Assembly (NCBI GenBank): GCA_021464245.1
Contig: JADCRB010000045.1
Coordinates: 334,468-398,467, forward strand
Source of the DNA: Carallia brachiata
Lineage: Eukaryota > Streptophyta > Magnoliopsida > Malpighiales > Rhizophoraceae
Length of the DNA stretch: 64,000 bases
Direction of reading: 5' to 3'
The notes under the pieces are model-generated. The model was not told where the DNA came from, searched no databases, and was given only the letters and a program-made list of their open reading frames with translations. Shown here one piece after another: positions 1-12,895 of this stretch. Positions within the stretch are counted from its first letter, which is position 1. Each line of letters opens with the position of its first letter. The position numbers and the translations under genes were made by a program.

Positions 1-350
1 GATACAAAAATTTTGCACATGTGTTGGTGCTTTTTTTTTTTTTTCTTAACAAGATAAAGGAAAAGGAAACTGGTGATTTTTGTGTGTTTGTGGGCGCTCA
101 GCGCGTGTTTTGCCGTAATTTTCCATTTTATTATGTACTAATTGTTCATTGAATTTTATGATCAACATTAAAAGGAAGTGAATAAGTGGGATTTTATGTT
201 TGATTTGAATGGATTGAACCCTACTGCAATGTATTTTGGAATTATTGCTAGTGAAGGGCAAGCAATTTAAGCTTTGGGCACTTTCTTCTCCACCATTGTA
301 CACTTGTGCACGCAGTGTGTATGTGTAATCACTTTGTGCTCGGAATACAG
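1..350. other. Sequence upstream of the cyclin H remnant, no gene recognised
   Basis: AT-rich sequence with a T-run near 31-44. The cyclin H family has a short first coding exon (the start methionine and a KWIF-type motif). I could not find it here, so it lies outside the window or is lost. The CAG at 348-350 is a good acceptor for the first recognisable exon. Confidence 0.4.
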
Positions 351-3300
351 GTTGAGAGATACAAAGCTGCCAACCAGAGGGCAAAGCAAATGCTGGACAC
401 TGTTTGCCATTCTTTGCGTAATGAATCTTTTTTAAACTTGCTGTGGTAGGAATAAACTTGTAATTGACACAGAGTTGCTGTTTCTCTTTTGAATTACGGA
501 ATGACGAGAATGGAGGTCGATGTTGATGGTTCATTGTCGTACCGTAAACCTCAGCCTAATCAGTCAGACAATGGTCCTTTTATTTTCACCTTATGACCTT
601 CGTTTCACTCTTTTTTTATAAAAAAGATAACAAAAAGATTATGATTATTGATTCATCGGTCATTTGTTGCCTTGTTTGGAATTTCTGGGTATGCTTCTGA
701 AAGTTTTGTAGCTTGCTGCATTTCAGGTGATAAGCATTCCCGTCCAAAACCCCTTAGCGTTGAAGAAGAACAATTCATGCGAGTGTACTATGAATATAAA
801 CTTCGAGAAGTATGCAGTGCCTTCTATTTTCCCCATAAAATTCAGGTATGTTTCTTTGTTGTCATGTTGAAGAAGGTGATAACAATAGCTAATGGACAAA
901 ATCCAGTTTTACCAATACGTATTGATTCTGTTTGTAGGGCACGGCGCTCATATACTTCAAAAGGTTTTATCTTCAATGGCCAGTCATGGAACATGATCCA
1001 AAGAACATAATGTATGGTTTCTTTTGCTATCTTTCATTTGGTGCTCTAAATCTGGTTACTGCTTGCAATTCATTGTTTTGCATGTGTAAGTTTGTAGTAG
1101 ACAGTTAACCATTATTAACAGAGAAGCACGGAATACAGAATACTATCAAAATCGCTTGGTTGCCGAAATAAAAACTTTAATTTGCTCCCTGTCTGTCTTC
1201 TGTTTTTATTTTAAATATGATGTATGCGATTTGGTAGGTTCTTCCAATTTAGTTTATTATTTCATAATGATGTCAGATTAGTACTCAATGAAATCTTTGA
1301 ACAACTGGCCAATTCTCTGTGCACAGGTTAACCTGCATCTATGCAGCTTGTAAGATGGAAGAAAATCACGTATCAGCAGAGGAGCTTGGTTAGCAGATTT
1401 CACAGGATCATCAAATGATTCTCAATTACAAGATGATGGTTCTTCAGGCATGGATGTGGCTTATCTGTTATTGCTATCTGCATTGTGCTTTTACTTTTCT
1501 TTGGGCTGACATAATTCTTATGATGCAGAGTTTGGAATTTGATCTTATTGTTTACGCACCATATCGTTCAGTTGAAGGTTTTATCAATGATATGCAGGTA
1601 AATCTAGTGACTCCATCTGCAGCTGCATTCCTTCTTCCCTTCAAAAAATTATCATACTCGCTCCCTCCCTCTCTATGAACATTCGATATCCGACATTACA
1701 TTTGATCTTACATATTCAGGAATTTTTTCGTGTGAGAGATGAGCAGATTCAAATGCTGAAGGTAATTGTTTATGTTTGCCACCATACTAAATCTTGATAC
1801 TGTTTCACTACTATTTTCATTCTTCAATTCATTTATGTGTGTGTAATAATTCAAGAACTAATTTTATACAAAGCCTTAAGAAAAATGAAAATTGTGTTTG
1901 CCGCTTTCTTGTTCTTAAGGATGTGTAAGTTCTATCTTAGGTGTATTTGCTGCGTTCTTGTTCTTAAGGATGTGTGAATTCTATCTTAAGTTGTTTAGTT
2001 AGCGCCCTTTTTTTTTTTTTATTCTGTCTTTTTTGAATATGAGAAATTTGGTGGCTCAATTGCTTTGCAGGATTTACAAGATACTGCAAGGGAAGCAGTT
2101 GATAAAATCATGTTTACTGATGCACCCCTTCTGCTCCCTCCTGGGCTGATGTTGTCTCGTTTCTTTCTTTTTCTTTCATTTTTGTTCTTTCATTTCATTT
2201 TTTTTTTTTCTCCTCCCATTGCTTTCACATGAATACACATTTTTTAAAAGAATGAGACGGGGTATCATTTATTTGTGGTCTTGAATTGATTCTTGGGGTA
2301 CCTCAATCGAACTATTGGGTCATTTGCCAAATTATTGCTTTCTGTGGTTAATCGGTTGTCTTATTGTTGTCGTAGCCTTTCAGTGATGTTATATTGATGG
2401 TCTCCATTAGTAATTGATCAATGTCTGCAACTGGCGTTGGCTGCTTTAAGGAGCTCAAATGAGATCCATAAAATTGTTGACTTTGAAAGGTTGGCATTGT
2501 GAGGGTTATTAGAAAGAACAAGAGCAATTATCTAGTTTCTGATTTATTGTTTTAATCTTGTAGTTGTACATCTCTGTGCAGATACCTCAGGAACATTCTG
2601 TCTCGTCGGAGTTCTGTGCACACCATTTCAGACCTCACTGACTCTTTAAATGCCGTCGATTCTTGGGTACAACTTTCTCGTTGTAAACTCAAATTGAATT
2701 TGATTCAAACTTCTTTTACGTTTTTCCCTCCAATTTAATACACATTGGTGCCTTATTGTGCCTGCTGCATGTGCTAACTCACACTGCCTATTCTTTACCT
2801 CCAACAGGTAAAGGAATACAACTTCCCTACAGATGAAGATATGAAGCACATTAATTGGAAGCTTAAATCTGGCTGGGGACATAGCTCACATGACGAGTAT
2901 GTCCTATATGCTTGCATGATATAAAGACACTCATCATAGTTATTAAAGCCGGTCTAGCCCGGCCGATCGGACCGGTGACCCGGGCACTGGACCTAACCGG
3001 TTCGCGTGAACAGTAACCGGGTCATTTGAATAATAAAAAATCATTTTTTTCACTTTTTACTGTGCAAACAGTAAAAATAATATTTTTTAATGATAAACAG
3101 TGGTCAAACAGTGAAAAATTATAATTTTTTGCACTTTTTGCTGTGTAAACAGTGAAAATAATATTTTTTTTAATGATAAACAGTGTTCAAACAGTAAAAA
3201 TTATAAATTTTTTTCATTTTTTACTACTTGAACAATAATATTTGTATAATATTTACACACTAAAATTTATTTTTTTAACTTTTTACTGTGTGAATGATAA

Positions 3301-3847
3301 AAATAATATTTTTATAATACTAAACAGTATTACACAATATTTTTTTTGTAAAATTTAATAATTTTTTACTTTTTATAATCTATTTTTCTGTATGCAATAA
3401 TTTAACATTGTTCATATATCAAATAATATATTACAATTGACCTTAAAAAATAGTTTTTAAAGAATTTTTATCAAAATTTTGATTAGTATAAACTACTTTT
3501 TAATTTGTGAAAATGTAGTTATTGTGTTAAATTGTACAAAAAATTTATATATATTATTTGATATATTTATTTTCTTAAAAATTAATGACTCATTGGTTGA
3601 ACCAATGACCCACTGGTTGAACCAATGACTCACTGATCCAGTCACCTGACCAATTCAGTGTTCGAGCGATTTTACTAACTATGACACTCAACTCATTTAT
3701 TGTTATCGTGTCTTAATCTTTTTAACATCTTTTCATCCTGACTCTTTACTCCCTGGCAGCAGCAAGAAGCGGAAGAAGAAATCAAAGCATAAACCTCACA
3801 AGAGTTCATCAAACGAAATGCAGAATGGCCCATCATCCCATGCTTAA
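351..3847 (+). pseudogene. CYCH1-1: Cyclin H (CDK-activating kinase cyclin), decayed unprocessed copy
   Basis: Cyclin H pairs with CDKD kinases in the CDK-activating kinase/TFIIH complex. Recognisable exons: 351-396 (VERYKAANQRAKQML), 492-573 (MEVDVDGSLSY), 727-845 ([20 protein letters not shown]), 938-1011 ([19 protein letters not shown]), 1327-1447, 1529-1597 ([18 protein letters not shown]), 1720-1761, 2071-about 2141 (DAPLLLPPG), about 2430-2489 (LALAALRSSNEIHKIVDFER), 2582-2666, 2808-2896 and 3760-3847 (lysine-rich tail, stop TAA 3845-3847). Exon order and phases match the family, so it arose as genomic DNA, not by retroposition. Lesions: TAG at 1391-1393 where EELGKGIS needs lysine; a GC donor at 1448; no GT after 396; no AG before 492; no GT after about 2141; AA instead of AG before 2431. 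The last intron carries a MITE. Exon skipping could still allow a transcript, but no full-length cyclin can be made. Confidence 0.85.
2935..3683. mobile_element. hAT-type MITE, copy A (in last cyclin H intron)
   Basis: A 749-bp non-coding element. Its ends are imperfect inverted repeats: it begins CATAGTTATTAAAGCCGG and the reverse complement of its end reads CATAGTTAGTAAAATCG. It is flanked by ACACTCAT (2927-2934) and ACACTCAA (3684-3691), an 8-bp target duplication with one mismatch, as expected for hAT elements. The ends are rich in CCGG/AACCGGT words shared with copies at 28.2 and 33.1 kb. The interior is AT-rich with repeated AACAGTNAAAA words and no ORF. Confidence 0.75.
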
Positions 3848-4079
3848 TTCGTATGCTCTGCCTGGTTCATTATATTCGCGCCTTGTGTTTTACACAATCT
3901 TTTTACTCTGGTTTTGGTTCTTGCAGTTGTAACTCGTATTCCAACTCGGCACACCCAGACCAGTGGCCACTGAACATTTTTTCTGGGCCTGAAGTCTGTG
4001 GCCCATGGTTGTGTTTTCACTTCAGTTAGATCATTACGTCATTTGGTGCTACACTGAGCTCTTACTAGGGAACAAAATC

Positions 4080-4581
4080 GGGATAAATATTTTTAAAATC
4101 TTAAACTTTTAAATTTTTTTACGTTTGAGTTCTAAAACTTTTTAACATTTCATTTGAATTTTAAATCTTTTAATTTTTTACTATATAAGTCCTTTAAATT
4201 ACGAAAAGTAGTCAATCTATTAATAAATGAGTTTAATTTAATAAAAATCATTTAAAAAAGTTTAAATATATAAAGTTAAATATTTTTTTCATCAACAAAA
4301 TATGCATATTAAATATTTTTTTAATTAATAAATATACGAATTAAATAGGCAACATGTATATTTTTTTATAAAAAAGACATTCAATTCATATATTTAATTT
4401 TTTTTAAATAATTTTTTTGTAAAGTTAAAATTATTTTTTAATAGATTGATCACTTTTGTTAAACAGAGGGACTAATTTGGTAGAAAATCAAAAAGTTTAG
4501 GACTCAAATGAAATGTCAAAAAGATTTAGGACTCAAATATAAAAAAACTTAAAAATTTAGGACTAAAAAAATCCTTATCCC
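4080..4581. mobile_element. 500-bp Mutator-type foldback MITE, copy 1
   Basis: A 502-bp element starting GGGATAA and ending TTATCCC, with inverted arms of more than 100 bp that are nearly self-complementary. It is flanked by a perfect 10-bp duplication, GAACAAAATC (4070-4079 and 4582-4591). No coding capacity. It has the same length and sequence as copies at 14643, 52341 and 63472. A 9-11 bp duplication with long inverted arms points to Mutator-like elements, moved by a transposase encoded elsewhere. Confidence 0.88.
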
Positions 4582-4591
4582 GAACAAAATC

Positions 4592-5246
4592 CTGTCATTG
4601 GGTACGAAATTATGCTGCCTCGGATTAGATATATTTTACTGCTAAATTTTGTGGCTGTTTAATAGCTAAGAGGTGCCAATGTACATGGATTAGGTTTCTT
4701 AATTATCCGTAATTCAAACTCCAACAGTCCTGTTTTGATATTTTTGGAAAAGGAAATTGAAAGCTTATGCCTTTTTGTTGATAAATGATAATAATATTCC
4801 CAAACAATTCAATCCACTTTTCCAAAAAGAAGAAAAAGAAAAGTAAAAAAAAAAAAAAGTTCCCTGACGAAAAAGGTTTCATTCCATTTGTTTTGTTGCT
4901 TATTTTTTTTGTAAAGTCCAATAACTTTTTTCTTTCCTAAGTAAAATTAATTTCTTTTTTAAATAAGAATAGTGCCATTACATTGTTAGAAGATTAGCTA
5001 AAATTGAGTGAGAATAATGTTATGTGGGTATCATTTTTTTATATTTCACATAAAACTCAAAATAATAAAATTTAAAATAATATCATATTTATATTATTTA
5101 TTTTAAATAGATTTTGAATAAATTCTGGTTACCTTTTTATTTTATTTTTCTAAATAAGAAATACATGTTTTTAATTTGTTCCCCGAACCCCTCCAAAGCC
5201 TACAGGAGGCTCGAGGCTGAAGCGCCACTTTTACTTGGCTTCTACA
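4592..5246. other. Intergenic; likely promoter and leader of the gene at 5247
   Basis: AT-rich, with T/A runs and no recognisable ORF. The last 70 bases before 5247 become more GC-rich and are the likely 5' leader of the downstream gene. I see no clear TATA box. Confidence 0.4.
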
Positions 5247-6871
5247 ATGGCGTGCTTGGCTTCCGTTAGCGTCTACATGCCTCTCTCAGCCCCAAAACTC
5301 CCAAGCAAGGTAATTATCTGCTTCCAGCATTATCTTCTAGCTCTTTACCTTAAAGATGCATTCGTAGTGGCTTCCCTCCTTTTTTTTTAATGCTTAATTG
5401 AAGCAAGAATTGCAATTATTCGTTTATATCAAGGGTTTTCATTGCTGACAGGACCCTTGTTATTTTTTCGTTTAGTTTGACGGAAATTAGGATACTTTCA
5501 GTAGTCCTGCGGTGAATATATAAACATGGTTTCTGATAGACATTGGAAAAGAAAGTTTTGTTGAAAGGCACTCTGGACATGGTTGGGCGCGTTTATAAAT
5601 TTGGTGGGTTGGGGTTGGTTTCAAGTTTCTGCATGTTATTGGTGTGTATTTGGAGTAGGAAGTTGATTTCATTGTCTTTTTTTTATGTCAATGGGGGGGA
5701 AAATTGTATAGTTCTTTGTCACTTGTATGCCATGACTTAGAAGGGAGAGATGAATAAAGGGGAGGAATTATGCATTTGATTTAATAATTAAACTTTTGTG
5801 TCCCCTATAATGGTTTTTTATGTGTTCGTGGAATTGTTATTACTGAAAAATGCAAAGACAATTGATTTGTTTTTCAGTCCAAGGTTGCCAATTCTTGGAG
5901 TGATTGGGTGAATGATTTCCTTGTCAAGTTCCATGAATGGTTATTAATTTTGTTTTTGTTCCCTAGAATTTTTACGTGTATGTGATTTTTTGCTGTTTAA
6001 TGGCGGCAAAATTGGCACAATTGGCTAAGATTTTCATATGATTTTAGAACTCATTTCTGTCTCATACTCTGGCATGCAAATGTGTTTTTTTTTTTCCATT
6101 GCTGATGTGTTGATAAATGCAAAAAACCAACTCCAACTATTTGCATATAAGTCTCCCAATTGAATCACTAGTTGCCTAATGAGCCACTAGGTATCCCATA
6201 ACCTCTTATTAGCTGCTGGGAATCCATGGATACTGGTCCACTCATCACATTTGTGGCATGATATTTGTTCTAAATTCAAATTTGTTCTGCGGGCCAGAAA
6301 TGCTTAATTTATTTCACCCTTATGATGTTGATATCTTGTTCCAGATTTCCTCCTTGGAATTACAACAGCGGAAAGAACTTAAGGCTACATTTTCAACCCC
6401 AGCAAACACCGCAATAGGTATTCTCACATAATCTTTTTATATGTATACACACACATATCCATACACATAACACGTGATTTCTTTTTATTGATTTTTGAGT
6501 CTCAAGCAATCATTTGCTGTTGGAGTTTACAACTGAAGAAGCGCACTAAGCAATGTGTCTGATGGGCATACATTAGAAGAACATATAGCTTTCTTTAGTT
6601 TTAATTTTGCTTTCATAAATTGACAATTTGAATTTTGTCTGCAGCAACCAATCTTCCTTCCTTCTGCAACTCAAAAAAAGACAAATTTGGTGTAAATCGA
6701 AGATATGATGGCCATCTAATTACTCATTTAGACCATTTTGGTGAATCTGTGTCTTGTTGTATGAATGCAAGTCTATGGCCATGCACTCACAATATTACTG
6801 GCTACTGGGTGGGACCAGATATTGATGATGGTTGGGGGTATGTGCAAGCTTCTGTCAATCAAATCACTTGA
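5247..6871 (+). CDS. Small putative plastid-targeted protein, function unknown (3 exons)
   Basis: I do not recognise the family. Exons 5247-5309, 6345-6417 and 6645-6871 join with compatible phases (0, then 1) through GT-AG introns to give an uninterrupted 120-residue protein. The first 40 or so residues are rich in Ser, Ala, Leu, Pro and Lys and poor in acidic residues (MACLASVSVYMPLSAPKLPS), like a chloroplast transit peptide. The C-terminal half has several Cys and Trp (ESVSCCMNASLWPCTHNITG), an acidic-aromatic patch (GPDIDDGWGY) and ends QITStop. A GGTATGT inside exon 3 (about 6838) could act as an alternative donor, but reading straight through gives a sensible C-terminus. The start is the first ATG of the open frame. 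Organellar targeting is inference from composition. Confidence 0.6.
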
Positions 6872-9253
6872 TTCTACCATTTTTTTATGCTGAATGATTT
6901 GGCATGGCTTACCCTATAGGATTGCTGGTGATGCAAGATATCAGACAAGTGATTTACTTTTTAGTTGAATGAGAACCTTCAAAATAAACTAAGTATTATA
7001 TTTTGAAGAAAGAGCAGTTTCTGGCTGTCCCAAGAATTATAGGTCCAGATCCATTCTTAAAGCATTCATTAATTGTGAACTGATACAAGGATTAAGGTTG
7101 ATTCATATTAGTTCTGATTGTGACTTTTTAATTAACCAAATATAGAGATTGCTGTAGTCCTGTGTGAATGAAAGATACAGTAGTACCCCAAAGTTTTTGG
7201 GGTTTGTCAAGCTTAGCGAGATCTCTTCATGAAAATTTTAACTTAGGCATTAGCCAGGTAGCCTTGTTTCAGATTGAAGAAAGAAATGAACAGCATTCGT
7301 TTCTTATTGTCCAAGTTACAAGAGTTCTGCCATCTCTAGTGACATCCTCATGAATATTCATGGCTGAATGTTATCGATACCTTTATAAACTTATAGTACA
7401 CAGGGACAACTAGAGCTGTGAAATTTTTGTTTGAAAAGGTCAATGCAGCTCTTGAAATCTATGGGGAAGCAGTGAGTTGAATATTTTTGCTGCACTTGCT
7501 CATTCCAAGGTGCCACACTTCACGTGGGACATAATATGATCCAGTTGTCCTCTGTCCTGGATAATTGGTGCACAAAATTGCAGTCAACATCGGTTCTTTT
7601 TAATTAATTCAGATTCACTGTTGCCAATGTACAACTCGGCATTCGCCAATGAGCAAAGCATGCGAGCAATTTATGAAGCTCAATGCCGCGATTCTATGGT
7701 CAAAGCCTGTGGAAGCAGCACGCATCGATAATGTACTACCGAGAAAAGATTACCTGACACTGCAATTGATACAGTTGGTGCTTCCATGGTTTGTTCATCA
7801 CACTGCGAGAAACATCACGTGGCATGGTTTCGTTGCTTCGAGAGTCTTGAGGTTTTCAGCTTTTGTCACTTGTAATGTCCCATATTTTGTATATTTTCTT
7901 GGGAAACAATTTTAGTGGGACTATCCTCACGTCTTCTTTTTGTGTCAAGAGCATCTTCCTTGTTCCATCTTTTGCAGAAACAGATGATAGTTGAGAAGTG
8001 GTCCCCTAAGACCTCGCAGAACTGCTTGGCTGCGTGTAAAACCCTAGCCATATTTCTTCATTTGTTTATTGGGGCTCTACCAATCATTTTTTATGGTGAG
8101 AGACTGAGAATATCTGATCCACTAAGATGTTTAGTTAAAAATAAGCATGCTTAATATTTTTCTTGGAGATGTTCACGAAAATTCATGTAATGTAAAGCTA
8201 ACAATGGCCCTAGGTTATAAGTGCTATGTATGGAAGCTCTAAATCTGCTACTTTGGTTGCTTTACTCTAATACATTTTGACTTACGCGTATTAGAAGCTT
8301 ACACTGATTTGTTTTGAATAAGAAGCTTTTGCGTTACCCTTGGATTGCTATCTTTCGATCGCGGATTGGTATGGTGCAGTTTGGTACGGTTCTACATGTA
8401 GTATAAATGTATTTTTGTAGAAACCAAGCCTGCTAGATTTGATTTAACCTTTTGTAGCCAGTTCATTTCCAGAAAGCTCCAGTAAATAAAAGCGTGAGTC
8501 AAATGCCATTATTTATGTGATCCGAGTCTTCATTCATTTTATTATCCTTTCTATTCATCTTTCTTAGATGGAGAGAGCAAAGAGAAATAACGGTTGCAGA
8601 GAATGCTCAAAGTGTTAAATCTCTTGACATTTGATTGGCAAAAGGAATTTTCTGAACACCCCATGATCAGGAAATAAGTAGTTATTGAAAAGCAAGCAGC
8701 TCATGAACAGGATTGGCTATGGTGTCCGCCCAAACTAGACTATCTCGAGAGGGAGAGAGAGAGAGAGAGAGAACTAACAAGAAAATTTAAGTGGTCTACT
8801 AGAGATGAATAATGTGCTTTGTCGAACCAACAAAAATTAATGTCATAATAATAGCCTAGCCCAGATTATGGAATTGTAAACTCTCTCATGCACAGACCCT
8901 TTTTCTGGCTTAATACGAACAGGAATACTATTTATCGAGTAATCTGTTGTCTGTTCAAAGTCGATCTAAATCCATGGAACAAGCTAAAATCTCACAGAAA
9001 GTCTGCCATTAAACTCAAAGTAGCAAAGGAAAGCCATTGAAACAGTATAAAGAGAACCAACTTCAGGAGGACTAACATTATTACAAAGTCTCAAGAGTAG
9101 TAAACTGAGTTTATAGAAGGGAGTCAATGTTTATGGAGTCATTACAGCTGCAATAGAGATCTTCTATCTGTGATTAAACATTTGCAACCCCATCATCTTG
9201 TTTAAACTTCTTCTTCTTTGCGATGAAGACTCCATGCCTGCAGACAATATTTG
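6872..9253. other. Between the small-protein gene and NF-YB; no gene recognised
   Basis: Holds the 3' side of the gene ending at 6871 and, on the other strand, the 3' side of NF-YB4. Open frames near 7168-7353, 7649-7915 and 7915-8154 (+) have no recognisable domain and no clear splice partners. A short GA microsatellite lies at about 8752-8772. Confidence 0.4.
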
Positions 9254-9679
9254 TCAGGATGGATTAGAAAGAGGTAAAGAATTGTTGTTACCATTCTCAA
9301 GAACTCTGAACTCCAGCAGTGTGGGGGCATCAATTTGCTGATGATGATCTGCAGCTTTGCAACACCTGTCATACTTGTCTTGAGTTTTCTCTCTCTCAGC
9401 CTGCCTATATTTATGCAAATACCTGACTATAGCATCAGCATAGTTGTCAAATCCTACAGAACTGAGAGCCCAACAGATGTCATCTCCATTCATTATCTTG
9501 CGATTCTCTTTGTGACACTTGTCAGCTGCCTCACTGGCCACAAAACTTATAAATTCTGTGGCACACTCTTGCATTGTTTGTTTGCCTTCTTTGGAAATCT
9601 TAGCAGTTGGTGGCAGGACCTGTTTCATGATCCGACCCACATTGGCAATTGGCAACAATTGATCCTGTTCGTCAGCCAT
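9254..9679 (-). CDS. NF-YB4: Nuclear factor Y subunit B (NF-YB4-like), intact and intronless
   Basis: NF-YB is the histone-fold subunit that pairs with NF-YC and then NF-YA to bind CCAAT boxes. The 141-residue frame has a very short N-terminus followed at once by the conserved core: [52 protein letters not shown] and [18 protein letters not shown], ending in the [11 protein letters not shown] helix. The tail ([10 protein letters not shown]) resembles Arabidopsis NF-YB4, as I recall it. The start is taken at MADEQDQ (ATG at 9679-9677), directly before the core; an in-frame codon further upstream would add 11 residues ([10 protein letters not shown]) of no known role. No frameshift is seen, unlike the three large genes downstream. 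Family assignment is firm; the exact paralogue is likely. Confidence 0.93.
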   Translation of the reverse strand: MADEQDQLLPIANVGRIMKQVLPPTAKISKEGKQTMQECATEFISFVASEAADKCHKENRKIMNGDDICWALSSVGFDNYADAIVRYLHKYRQAEREKTQDKYDRCCKAADHHQQIDAPTLLEFRVLENGNNNSLPLSNPS

Positions 9680-9749
9680 TTTTTTTTTCTTTATTGTTAT
9701 GACTTGTGACACTCTTTTACTTGGTGCACTTTATCTCTATGCAGACTCA

Positions 9750-9761
9750 CTTATAATATAG
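9750..9761 (-). promoter_or_regulatory. TATA-like element upstream of NF-YB4
   Basis: Read on the minus strand, CTATATTATAAG lies about 70 bases upstream of the chosen ATG. That spacing would give a leader of roughly 40 bases. It is the best core-promoter candidate here; the call rests on motif and position only. Confidence 0.45.
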
Positions 9762-10001
9762 AGGGCGCGCGTGTGCATGCATGATACGCTTGTCACATAC
9801 ACGCGTGAAGATATCTGGTGCTCGCTTTTTTTTTTTTTTTTTAACTACCGATTTTATGTGCCACGGATGCGATTTTAATTTTGTTTTATTTCGATTGGGT
9901 CCCTCTTAATTTTTTTCCTTCCTCACATCTTGTACTGTGTTCAGTTCATTAAAGAGGACGTCAAATTAAAAAATAACTTATTTACAAATGCGTCATGATT
10001 T

Positions 10002-10045
<44 letters not shown>

Positions 10046-12574
10046 GGAGGTCATGTATTTCTAGGGACGAATCAATGGTGGCGTAGGGTAAGCAAACTAT
10101 GTAATTGTGGTGGAAATTTTCTTGTTTCAGACACACAAACCCAAATCGGAAGTTGTTGGCTTGAAACAGTCATTGGATTGAACACACAAAAAAGAGATTT
10201 TGCGTCAGTTAGAACTTAAAAACACTTGGCATTAAAATTATGCCATGTGAAGTTCATGCTCTTGTCAAAAGAATAGCGCTTTTTTTTTTTTTTGGTTAAA
10301 CATATAAATTGATGAAAGCATTTTTTTAGCCCATTTGGAGGTTTTTTTTTTTATATTTTTATCAATTTGGAGGTTGTTTAGGAATAGACATTCCTTTTCC
10401 GTTAATCTTAAGAGATTCTCTAGTCTCAAACACTCACATAATTTTGAATTTGACACCTTCTAAAATTTTTTTTCAAATTTAACTCACTTAATATGTGAGT
10501 CAAATTAATTCAATTTCAAATGTAAGTGAAAAAAATAACTTTAAGTGGGATCCATTGAAATAAAAATAAAAATGATCAAATAAATTTGCTTAGGGTAAAG
10601 TTATTTTCGTGCTATAACACAAAACATTCCATTAGCTAGAAACCGAAATGACCATCTTTAATTTGTAGTGCTAGCTAGCAATCAAGTTTCTCAGCGAAAG
10701 CATGCCAACAAACTTGAATTTCAACAATCGTAGGCAAATCATAGTTTGTGACTCCCCAAACCCTAAATACCGAAGCCCAGTCTTACTCTTTTCTACTTTG
10801 CAGTGTTTAAGATGAGGGTACCGTTATATGAGTAAAAGAAACTTATCAGAGAAATATTTATAATATAATTTACTGAATTTATTATATAATTATATTAATT
10901 ATAAGTACAATTAAAAAAAATTATTATTTATTCATTGCATAATAAATCTATATAATTACAAATATTTTTTCATTAATTGTATTTCAAAATTTTTTCTGAA
11001 CATTTTTTTATCGGTCATACAAATTTTCCTTTAAAATTATCCCTTCTCAAAAAAAAAATGATAATAATTGACGAAGATTATCCACTTGTGCTTATTATAT
11101 TCTCTCTGATATTCAAGTTCGTGGACTAGATTTGTACACGTTTAATAAATAGTATAATAATGATGTAAACATTAAAGTCTGCAATTTGGGTTTAATTTAG
11201 CTGGTTTAGGTTAGGTTTGTCTGTCTACTTAGCGGCAAAGTCCCGCATTTGCAACTATGAACAGAATCTTGTTTCACTGGCCTTGTACTGGGACTCAATA
11301 CTATTGGACCAGATTCTAAGAAGACCTAACAAAAAAATTATATTTATTGTTGAGATTCTCTCGAATTTTTCGCACGTCCTTTTATAATTGATTGGTGTGT
11401 TGTTTTAAATTAATTGGGTGTACTGTGGTCACAATGTGTGGATGCCTATATATAGCAACCGTCCACTTGGGGTCTAATGATTTCATCACCAAATTCCTCT
11501 AAAGTAACTGGGACTCTCAAAAGATATATATATATTTTTTTAAAATTTTTGTTCCATTCATACTTCTGGCTAGTTCTACTAAGTTTTCGCAATACTTTAT
11601 TATGATGTATTTGAAAAACTTGAATTCGCAAGAAAAAATGGGGGAATTAAAATATATAATTTTGATGGTGCTCGAAAATATATAAATTTTTTTAGTAAAA
11701 AAAGAAAAATAAAGAAAAAATAATAAACTACAAAAATTTAGCCACTATCGGGGAGAGTCATTCCAACCATATCTGATCAAAGCAAAGTCTCTATGTCAGA
11801 AGGCAGCATATCCCAAATATGAAGATTACAATCACCGACAATGAGAAAAATATATATCCTTGCTAAGTTACAGCAGGATGCTATCGAGGTAGCTTGGTCT
11901 CGATGGGTTATTTTATAAAAATTTTTATATTTTACTGGACTCTTACCCTCTATTAAGACTGAAAAAAAATAAAAATATATAAATTTGACTATGAGATTTC
12001 TGCTTTTGGTCATTAATCTGACAATTGCTTGATCAAAGGTCAAAATCTAATCCAACAGCTAACCCAACAAAGAATTATTCATATTCACTATTGTAATTGG
12101 GACATGAATCCCTGATTAATGGCTCAACCATATATGTTAACAGAACTCATCGTTTGTCAGCATAAAGATTTCTTTTCGAGATTGTTTAATGAATATTAGG
12201 TTTTGTTTATTAGCTTAATCCATGACTTCTTCTTGTGGAAAGTGTCCTATATATATTAGGGGTTTTGTCAACATTTTCCGTATATATTATATATAAAGTA
12301 TTATATATAAAGGGTACGTGCACAATATAGGGTTTAGAGACCTATATTAGGGTTTCCCATAATGCGCCAAAGAAATGCATAAACAAATAGATTATGTGCA
12401 CAACATCCTTAACGCATCATGAGAATCCTGCACAACCCTATATTCTTGGGAAGTCCTGTACAAGCCTACATTAAAAAAAAAAAATTCTTTTTGTTCTTAG
12501 CCATGGACTTTGTTATAACCTTTATCTTTTACTACATCAGAGAAAAACTTGAAGGCTGCAAAATTTAGTAATTA
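9762..12574. other. AT-rich intergenic DNA with simple repeats
   Basis: A (GA)n microsatellite at about 10013-10042 and several long T-runs (for example 10278-10292). No gene, tRNA or conserved domain recognised on either strand. Confidence 0.5.
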
Positions 12575-12895
12575 TAACTAATTGTAATATATAATACAAT
12601 AGATAAAATATATGATATTTTTTTATACTTACAAAAAAAAAGTATACGACATATTAAAGAGAAGTACATGATCCGTGTGAACAGATAAAATATATAATAT
12701 GATAAAAAAATTATACAATATGTTAAAAAGAATTATGAAAGTCCTGTGAATATGTATTAAAAATTAAAATTTTTTAATTTAAAAAATATGTAATTGTTCA
12801 GATATATTGTATATTTTTTTAATATATCATATACTGTTTTTATAAATACAAAAATATCATATATTTCATATATTGTATCGTATATTATATTTGTT
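12575..12895. mobile_element. AT-rich foldback MITE-like element
   Basis: The left arm (from about 12575, with AAAATATATGATATTTTT) is the approximate inverse of the right arm (about 12780-12895, with AAAATATCATATATTTCATA). The whole stretch folds as one imperfect hairpin with arms of about 110 bp. No ORF and no clear target duplication, so the boundaries are approximate. Confidence 0.4.

Noticed and set aside
46..534. 162-codon minus-strand frame
   Set aside because: It is antisense to the cyclin H exons at 351-396 and 492-573 and has no domain of its own.
7649..7915. 88-codon plus-strand frame as a gene
   Set aside because: No recognised motif, no clear promoter or splice partners; probably chance or 3' flank.
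9335..9709. 124-codon plus-strand frame
   Set aside because: It is the antisense shadow of the intact NF-YB4 gene.
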